Below are positions 56,862-64,000 of a stretch of 64,000 nt of DNA, one piece after another (the stretch's first letter is position 1; the number at the start of each line of letters is the position of its first letter). Below the pieces are notes generated by a model. It did no database searches, had not been told where the DNA came from, and worked only from the letters and a program-made list of their open reading frames with translations. The stretch is from Girardinichthys multiradiatus (taxonomy: Eukaryota; Chordata; Actinopteri; Cyprinodontiformes; Goodeidae), in assembly GCF_021462225.1 (NCBI RefSeq), contig NC_061806.1:1426001-1490000 (forward strand), given 5' to 3'. The position numbers and the translations under genes are program-made.

Positions 56862-58246
56862 CAGCTAGCGCTGCGTATGCCTATTGTAATCATCACTATG
56901 TTTATTATTATTATTCATCACCGAAATGAATTGCCTTTTTGGAGGCTTTAACATATTCAGAAACTCACCAAATTTTGCACATGCATCAGGCCTGGTGAAA
57001 AATTACATATTTTAAGGGTTTTGCGAAAGTTGCAATAAAATTGCAATAAAAATTACTCAACAGCCATGGCCTCTGACTTCCAAATTTTTCACCAAACTCA
57101 ATATGATTGATATTGGTCCAGCCCCCTAAAGATATCCAGTGAAATAATTGGTGAGCGTGGCCTGATTGCTCCACAGCGCCCTCTAGAAGCGCTCTACAAG
57201 GAAAGTCACAGAGACACAAAACTTTCTGGGATTGATCCATATGAGGCCCTGAAAAATATTCAATGGTCAAATGCTGACATCATCAAAGCCAGGCCCCCTG
57301 AGAACAGGAAGTGTAATGTTTCACTTAGTGTGGTCCATATTTGATCCCCTTCACGTAATCAACATGACTGTCCTCAGTGAGAGATAACATTATGGTCTAA
57401 GATAGTCTCCAGTACTGACAGGTTTGGCTAGAGGGAGTGGCCGTGGCGGCGTCGTGAAGTCTGATGTTACGCAATGGCCATACGTTTGGCTCTAAATTAC
57501 ACATGCATGGTCCGATTTACTCCAAACTGAATATGGATCTTTGTCAACCCCCAAACCGCTCTATTAGATTACATTGGAATTTGGTTCAACGGCGCCCCCT
57601 AGGACACTTCAAGTGCTCCATCTCCCTCATGCATCATCGAATCCACTTTAAATGTAGTATACATGATCATGGGTCTATGCCAAACATGTGGACACGGTCA
57701 ATTGACAAAATCATTTTAGCCCCGCCCTCTAAGAAACAAGTGACTGTAGCTTCCATTACGAAGGTCCCATTTACTCCAAACTGAATATGGTTGATCTTTG
57801 TCAGTCCCTAAACAGCTCTATTGGATTACATTAAAATTTGGATCAATGGCGCCCCGTAGCACACTTCAAGTGCTCTATCTCCCTCATACATCTTTGGATC
57901 CACCTCAAATTTAGTATGCATCATTGTTGATCAATGTGGAACAAGTTCACAGAGTCAATTGATGACATCACTTTAGCCCCGTCCACTAACAAACAATTGC
58001 GTGTAGCTTTCATCAGCAAGGTCAGATTTCAGTCAAATTTTGAATGCTTCTCGCCAGAGCAGAACTCGGCTTGACCAAAGATTGTATGAAAGCCTGCTAA
58101 CAATGCCGCCTAGTGGTGACGCGCGGAACTGAGCGACAGGATCATCGGTGGCGTGGAGTAGTCGATGACAGGATCCCGTGGTCACTACATAGGCCGAGCG
58201 CTGCTGAGCTGCGAGGGCCGCCCAATGCTGCTTGCAGCTTTAATTG
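56862..58246. repeat. Teleost interspersed repeat of unknown class, with tandem units
   Basis: It starts near 'attaggcctgagcagctagc' and ends 'gctgcttgcagctttaatt'. It contains 'caccaaattttgcacatgca' and several 'gcgccccctag' words. The wording matches a repeat I recall as frequent in teleost genomes, but I cannot assign a superfamily. GC-rich hairpin-capable ends are visible. It holds a tandem duplication at 57511-58035. There is no coding sequence. Confidence 0.55.
57511..58035. repeat. Tandem duplication, about 254-bp period
   Basis: Units begin 'ttactccaaactgaatatgg' at about 57517 and 57771, with recurring 'gcgcccc' and 'cacttcaagtgct' words in register. A third unit begins near 58022 but is soon degenerate. 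The two full units differ at many positions, so the duplication is not recent. Confidence 0.75.
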
Positions 58247-58282
58247 TAATATTTTCCTGTTCCATAAACTAACCCACACAGA

Positions 58283-59547
58283 CAGGGGTTGGACAATGAA
58301 ACTGAAACACCTGGTTTTAGACCACAATAATTTATTAGTATGGTGTAGGGCCTCCTTTTGCGGCCAATACAGCGTCCATTCGTCTTGGGAATGACATATA
58401 GAAGTCCTGCACAGTGGTCAGAGGGATTTTAAGCCATTCTTCTTGCAGGATAGTGGCCAGGTCACTATGTGATACTGGTGGAGGAAAACGTTTCCTGACT
58501 CGCTCCTCCAAAACACCCCAAAGTGGCTCAATAATGTTTAGATCTGGTGACTGTGCAGGCCATGGGAGATGTTCAACTTCACTTTCATGTTCAACAAACC
58601 AATCTTTCACCAGTCTTGCTGTGTGTATTGGTGCATTGTCATCCTGATACACGGCACCGCCTTCCGGATACAATGTTTGAACCATTGGATGCACATGGTC
58701 CTCAAGAATGGTTCGGTAGTCCTTGGCAGTGACGCGCCCATCTAGCACAAGTATTGGGCCAAGGGAATGCCATGATATGGCAGCCCAAACCATCACTGAT
58801 CCACTGCTTCACTCTGGGCATGCAACAGTCTGGGTGGTACGCTTCTTTGGGGCTTCTCCACACCGTAACTCTCCTGGATGTGGGGAAAACAGTAAAGGTG
58901 GACTCATCAGAGAACAATACATGTTTCACATTGTCCACACCCCAAGATTTGCGCTCCTTGCACCATTGAAACCGACGTTTGGCATTGGCATGAGTGACCA
59001 AAGGTTTGGCTATAGCAGCCCGGCCGTGTATATTGACCCTGTGGAGCTCCCGATGGACAGTTCTGGTGGAAACAGGAGAGTTGAGGTGCACGTTTAATTC
59101 TGCCGTGATTTGGGCAGCCGTGGTTTTATGTTTTTTGGATACTATCCGGGTTAGCACCCGAACATCCCTTTCAGACAGCTTCCTCTTGCGTCCACAGTTA
59201 ATCCTGTTGGATGTGGTTCGTCCTTCTTGGTGGTATGCTGACATTACCCTGGATACCGTGGCTCTTGATACATCACAAAGACTTGCTGTCTTGGTCACAG
59301 ATGTGCCAGCAAGACGTGCACCAACAATTTGTCCTCTTTTGAACTCTGGTATGTCACCCATAATTTTGTATGCATTTCAATATTTTGACCAAAACTGTGC
59401 TCTTACCCTGTTAATTGAACCTTCACACTGTGCTCTTACTGGTGCAATGTGCAATCAATGAAGACTGGTTACCAGGCTGCTCCAATTTAGCCATGAAACC
59501 TCCCACACTAAAATGACAGGTGTTTCAGTTTCATTGTCCAACCCCTG
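58283..59547 (-). mobile_element. Incomer-like Tc1 element (DD36E), 1265 bp, nearly complete
   Basis: Terminal inverted repeats of at least 31 bp (58283-58313 and 59517-59547) begin CAGGGGTTGGACAATGAAAC. The right flank is TA (59548-59549). The left flank is GA, one base from the expected TA. The element encodes one transposase with 36 residues between the second Asp and the Glu, the spacing described for the Incomer (DD36E) family. The only clear damage is one frameshift near 58803. Confidence 0.9.
58335..59361 (-). pseudogene. Tc1/mariner transposase (DD36E, Incomer-like), one frameshift
   Basis: Cut-and-paste transposase. The start ATG is at 59361. N-terminal helix-turn-helix: 'FKRGQIVGARLAGTSVTKTA' and 'DVSRATVSRVMSAYH'. 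A second DNA-binding part follows with 'GRKRKLSERDVRVL'. Catalytic residues are D in 'FSDESTF' (about 58907), the second D in 'YQDDNAP' (about 58640) and E in 'DLNIIEPLWG' (about 58530). The protein ends 'AAKGGPTPY' at 58335. The frame shifts near 58803, where the expected glycine-rich block before 'SVMVWAA' is disturbed. Apart from this the reading is clean, so the element was active fairly recently or still supplies good termini. Confidence 0.9.
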
Positions 59548-59549
59548 TA

Positions 59550-60720
59550 CATGCAATATTCACAACAGTGGTGCATCATGACCATTTAACGTGTCATATA
59601 TGTGAAAGAAGGTTCCGCAAAATGTAATTATTTTCATCACCTCTGCACCCACATAAAGCACATTTCTAGATACACTTACATATAAAGCAAAATAGTTAAC
59701 AATGAGATAATGGCTTTTGCGTCTTTTATATTCCATAGGGCCACAGTGGCACAGTTACCATAGATGTTGCAGATTTTAAAGACAAGGCCTTTTGTGTGGA
59801 ATTTCTTTGTTGGGGTACTTTGGTATCAATTTTTTAGGGCCAAAAACCTTGCATGCTAGCCCAAATGGCTGCTCTATATTGCCCTTAAGTATGAGCGTGT
59901 GAGCAAGTGTGTTGGCCCCATGATAGACTGGCAACCTGCCCAGGGTCTGCCTATCACCTTTTGTCTACTAGTGAGCGAATGAGTGGTATTCCATTCACTA
60001 TCCAAAGCTTGAGGTGTGCTCATTTTCTGCAGCATATATCTGAGCATATTGATATTTTACCACAAAACCCTTTGTGTTTCACAACAATATAATGTTAGGC
60101 AATGTAGAAGCCATCTCCATCTTAATTTCAAACATCACATTTGTTGGTACTCTAAAGGCAAATAGATTGCTGTCTGTAAAAGTGACAACCAAGCCAACAT
60201 TGTATTGTGCATAGAGCAAGCTAATCCCATAAGACAGTTTATTTCCCTTAACACCTCTCTAAAGGTGAGGAAGTTCAAAGTCTCCCTTAGGTCACTTCCA
60301 ACAGCAGCCAGAACCATTTTCTTGTTGATCAGTCCAAAACAAATATTGTTCTTTTTTCCTCTCTTCAGTGACAGTCTGAGTTTTGCTGGTTGCCTCAACA
60401 CAACTAAGCTTGCCAGAGTTTTTTTTTTGCAAAAGAAACACTAAATGCAACTTTTAATGGCTTTAAAATAATCTCAATCTAAAACTATCTTAACTCCAGC
60501 TTTGATTGACTCTGGCATTAATCATTCACATGGGTAAAAGCTGAAGAGAGCAGTTTAAAGACTAGAAAGCACCCAGCCTTATGTGATCACTGGCACCTCA
60601 GATCAGTTCGTACTTAGATCAGATCTCAGAAAACATGTTAGAATAATACATTACTAAACACCGCAGTGGTTTATGAGTCAGCTACAATATTTTTGTCCTA
60701 TGAGCAGAGTTGACGTCTAC
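59550..60720. other. No further exon seen; intron on the minus strand
   Basis: Non-coding. If 60721-60849 is a real exon, this is the start of its downstream intron. A donor GTAGAC directly follows the exon on the minus strand. Confidence 0.5.
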
Positions 60721-60849
60721 CTGGCAGGAGGTCTGCTGTTGGGTGTGGCCAGTTAAAGGTCTTGATCAACTGCCAGTCAAAGTCGTCCTGTTGACCTTGG
60801 CGGTATTCACATAAGCCCGAGTCCGAGTCCTCTTCAAAGGCGCAGCCAG
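60721..60849 (-). CDS. Host exon: start of a MAM domain, type IIB receptor PTP-like
   Basis: Read on the minus strand, a pyrimidine tract ending CTCTGCAG precedes a 129-bp open exon that ends CCAG before GTAGAC. Both borders are phase 1. The 42 full codons begin '[20 protein letters not shown]' and continue '[16 protein letters not shown]', then 'TADLLP'. The pattern Gly-Cys-x-Phe-Glu, Cys-x-Tyr and Asp-Asp-Phe-x-Trp is the N-terminal strand of a MAM domain, which mediates adhesion at the cell surface. In type IIB receptor tyrosine phosphatases (PTPRM/K/T/U) the second exon is of similar size, phase 1-1, and encodes just this segment. The acidic FEE-SD start and the P-ADL-P end look most like PTPRU. 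Other MAM proteins remain possible. The other exons are not in the window. Confidence 0.72.
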
Positions 60850-61750
60850 CTGCAGAGGGAAAATCAAAAGTGATTTATTTGAGCTGATGCTGAAAAGCAG
60901 AAAATTTAAGGAAAAAAACAAATGTTTTCTAGACACTGTCCAGTGTAAACTAAAGAAGAAACATTATTATTATAGGCACATTATTGCACACAATAGTAAC
61001 ACCACAACAGTCTTAACACATCAGCTCCTACAGAGTCTTCCCAACTCCAACCTAAATTACAGTAAGAATGTGGCATCAGGTGGTCAGGACACACTGCCTA
61101 TCTCATCTCTTTCTTCAAACTCTACTACCATTTGGTACAGCATGTCCTTTGTTGGAAAAAAAATGACACAGCAGCCAAGGGATACTCTGACAACCAGAAA
61201 AAATTGCCCACATTGCCAGAGCAGCGAAAGAGTTATTTTTCCAGCTGATAAAGAACAACAGCAGCCTGGCTCTCAACCCATTATGACAAAAACTACAAGG
61301 TTTTAAAGTCATCAGCACTGCCATTAGATGAAGGGCTAAAATTCTATTTTCTTGTTTAATTGGTTGAAGTACATTGGCACGCTTTAGAAAATGTCAAGAG
61401 AATCTCTCTGTGACCATTTACGGGTGTTACAACCCCTGCAGGACCCTTATGGTTAGGTTGGACATTTAACCATTAATATGCAACTGTGATTACTAATAAA
61501 GGACACACGACGACCTGGTAAGGCTCTCAGTTTTCTTTAAACCCTGGCTGCCAGCTAACCTCTCTCTGCTCTTCTCCACAGGTATGCTGCCGTCTTTTGC
61601 TTTTTTAGATTATTGTGATTGCACATTACAACTTTCCCATGCATCGTCCACTCATGCACACCATACACCACTGGTTTCACTGACTTCCACACTTTACATA
61701 CAGTCATCTTTACAACCATCTTTACATCTCTTACTAGACACACAAACTGC
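60850..61750. other. No gene seen; presumed upstream intron
   Basis: Non-coding DNA upstream (minus strand) of the MAM exon. The first 20 bases are its acceptor tract. Confidence 0.5.
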
Positions 61751-61915
61751 TTCAGAATCAGAATCAGAATCAGAATCAGAATCAGAATCAGAATCAGAAT
61801 CAGCTTTATTGCCAAGTTTGTACATACAAACAAGGAATTTGCCTCCGGTACACTTTTTGCATTACAGAATATACAAATTTACAATTTACAATGTACAATA
61901 TACACATATCTTCTT
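61751..61915 (-). repeat. L2 3' tail with ATTCTG repeats
   Basis: On the minus strand, non-coding sequence ends 'tgtacaaacttggcaataaa' followed by 'gctgattctgattctgattc' and further six-base repeats (61754-61801). This is the same terminus as the L2 at 4366-6556. No coding part remains, so it is a very short 5'-truncated insertion. Confidence 0.8.
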
Positions 61916-63479
61916 TTTAAAGGCATCAGGCAGCTCTTTTGATTTTACCATGGTGTTTACTCTATCTTCAAGATTAAGGAGCTCACCAGACTCAATATCC
62001 AAGATTTAACAGGGCAAACATCCTTCATAACGCTGGGCAACGGTGCTCTAACCATGTGCACCAGGTGTAATTTAGGTCGAAATTAATTGGGTGGGGTGCA
62101 TATTTTATGACATTTTACAGAAAATTGTAAAAGGCCTTTTTTCAGTGTTTATTGTTTATTTATATGAGCAAAATTTCTCAGGATTGTTAGAATTGATATT
62201 AAATATCCATATGTCCAAATATGTTGTCCTTATTATTTCACAACTATATGTGGCTATAGCAATTTCTAATAAGAAAAAAAATATTGTTGGCATGTCTGTC
62301 AGTAAAATAAACAGCCTGGGAGATACAGGGCTGAGAGATACAATGTTTTTATACTAGTCCCTGAAGTTCCTTCAAAAAGAGAACAGCAAAATGGAGATTC
62401 AGGGGAGCTCCTCATCTATAAAACACACACAGTTCCACAAGCTTGTCACTGAGCCACTCAGCAGACCATTGCTCAGTCTGACCCTGGTTTAAAGCATGGG
62501 GCTAACAGTCTTCACCAGAGCACAAATACTGCTTCAGAAGCTTCAGAGTTTATTTTAGTGAGATCAGTAATGTAGAAAAGCAGATGGGAAACAGTTCTGT
62601 TAGAAATGATGGATTCGTTGAGCTATAGTTTAATACACATTTCAACTCCATTGTCCTGTTTGTGGGACTAAGTCCAGGTATTTATGAAGAAATCTCTCAA
62701 AGAAAGAAGAAATCTCTCCCCTTATATTTAAGGTTCCTCTTTTTGGTCACATGATAATCAAACTACATGTCTACATTGTGTATTGCTTCACAATAATACA
62801 TCCATTTCAAGTATTCAATTCAAATACAAAGTGTTTGGCAGTATTAGCCGTTTGCTGGGTCAAAATTAGGGATTAATAGGAAGAGCATCGTTGTGCTAAG
62901 CCAGAAGAGGCCTTGAAAGGAGCATTCTGAAAAACGTGCAGATTTGCCTGAAGTTTTTGCATTTGAGTCCATGCACAGTAGTCCAACTCAGATCGCCTCC
63001 ACAGCACACATAGGGACCCTTACAAATAGCCCACACAGCAGTCACATCATAAACATGCTGTGATGAAGTGGGCAAAAAACACAAGTCTTTTATATGGCAG
63101 CGGGCCAGGAATTGTGGGCTGGCTGAAGACTCCCTAAACACAAGAAGCAGAATCAAGAGCAAAGCCAAGGAGGGCGTGGATAATGAGGACAAATCCCACG
63201 TAGCGCAGAGCATGTTAGACAAAAGGGTTTTTTCAGAGAACAAGAGTTTTCTATTTTCCTCCAGAAAATAAGAAGGGTTAGGGTTATAAGAAAACACCAG
63301 GGTCTGATCAAAGGAGACTAGATTGTAGACAGGGTTTCACTGATCACGCCACTGTAGTTTAGTTCTCAGAGGTCTTAAATCTTCCACACATTAAAAAATG
63401 ACTGCCATCTCTGAATATTCTTTCAACGATGACAATAATTACATGGTGCCGCACAGAGGCGCACACTAGGCTGGTACGC
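61916..63479. other. No gene seen
   Basis: Non-coding. A minus-strand frame at 62896-63297 begins with a hydrophobic leader-like stretch, but it has no splice donor or domain to support it. Confidence 0.4.
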
Positions 63480-63900
63480 ATGGATGCCAAATCCAAATCC
63501 GTTTTTATTTATAAAGCCCATTTAAAACAAAATTATTTGTTTAACCAATTCTGTACAGCACTACAACAGGTCAAACCAAGACAAAAAATAATAATAAAAT
63601 ATAACAAAAACAATAACAGCAGAATAAAAATACACTACATAGACTGAGAAAACAACCAATCATATCACATGGTGTCAAAAGCCACTAAAGATAAGTGTGT
63701 TTTTCAGAGACTTAAAAACAGCAAGAGAAGAAGCCTGTCTAATTTTGGAGCCAGTCTCAAGGACAACCTTTCTCTTCTTCTTTTGAGAGAACAAGCTGTA
63801 AATGTTCTTCATGCTTCCTCACATGATCATCTCATTGCTCATATCTATTTCCCAAAGAAAATACTTTTTTGCTGTGTAGTTTAGTTGCAGATTTAAGACT
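63480..63900 (-). repeat. LINE-type 3' repeat
   Basis: On the minus strand it ends 'gggctttataaataaaaacg' near 63490-63520 with a GATTTGGATTTGG tail, a LINE-type terminus. Upstream wording ('aacagcaagagaagaagcct' on the plus strand) fits a teleost repeat I recall. No intact coding sequence. Confidence 0.5.
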
Positions 63901-64000
63901 TTTTCTGAATTGTTATCAAGGTCATCTATCTAAGCTCACAGGCAAGGCAAGCAGAGTATCATTTGGAGATGGAGACTCATAATAACTCGGAGGTGTCTGG

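Noticed and set aside
62896..63297. Minus-strand frame with a leader-like hydrophobic stretch, considered as exon 1 of the MAM gene
   Set aside because: No phase-1 splice donor follows the leader, and the rest has no MAM-gene similarity.
1..64000. CRISPR arrays, bacterial operons or a complete multi-exon gene
   Set aside because: No regularly spaced repeats, no ribosome-binding-site-led gene clusters, and only one splice-bounded exon could be supported.

Overview
This is a window of nuclear DNA from a ray-finned fish, most likely a percomorph teleost. It is AT-rich and dominated by transposable elements typical of teleosts: L2/Rex1-like LINEs, several Tc1/mariner families, hAT and Harbinger-like MITEs, tRNA-derived SINEs, solo LTRs and one endogenous retrovirus. 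There is no operon, CRISPR array, rRNA gene or bacterial signal. Family assignments rest on motifs seen in the sequence and on recall of the families; no database search was possible.

Host gene. The only host coding sequence I can support is one small exon at 60721-60849 on the minus strand. It has clean splice sites, an open phase 1-1 frame of 42 whole codons, and the start of a MAM domain. It most resembles exon 2 of a type IIB receptor tyrosine phosphatase (PTPRU/M/K/T group). If that is right, positions 1-60720 are intron downstream of this exon and 60850-64000 are the preceding intron, so the window is mostly the transposon load of one very large gene.

Layout. 1-13.8 kb: a LINE 3' tail, a minus-strand LINE (about 3.5-7.9 kb) split by a plus-strand 5'-truncated L2 (4.37-6.56 kb), a tRNA-derived SINE, another minus-strand LINE fragment and a decayed Tc1. 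13.8-31 kb: a decayed Tc1, two MITEs with target duplications (20070-20463 and 22134-22462), a pair of overlapping hairpins, the tail of a hAT transposon and an L2/Rex1 LINE fragment. 31-43 kb: a DD38E (Intruder-like) Tc1 element interrupted by a 1.48-kb solo LTR, SINE copies, a fold-back element, a Gypsy-like solo LTR with ATTAC duplication, and a second 1.43-kb solo LTR of the same superfamily in opposite orientation.

46.1-54.9 kb holds the most striking object: an endogenous retrovirus with two 488-bp LTRs that look identical, flanked by a 4-bp ATGT target duplication. It has a full-length intact env (gammaretrovirus-like, CXXC, furin site, CX6CC) but only a broken fragment of integrase. 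The usual gag-pro-RT region is replaced by about 5.1 kb with no recognisable viral coding sequence. 55-64 kb: a LINE fragment, a teleost repeat with an internal 254-bp tandem duplication, a nearly intact DD36E (Incomer-like) Tc1 element with one frameshift, the host exon, and two LINE 3' tails.

How it fits together. The elements do not form a pathway. They record successive insertions: LINE into LINE, LTR into Tc1, and a recent env-bearing retroviral insertion into an intron. The env provirus is the best candidate for something new, either an env-carrying element mobilised in trans or an env on its way to host use.
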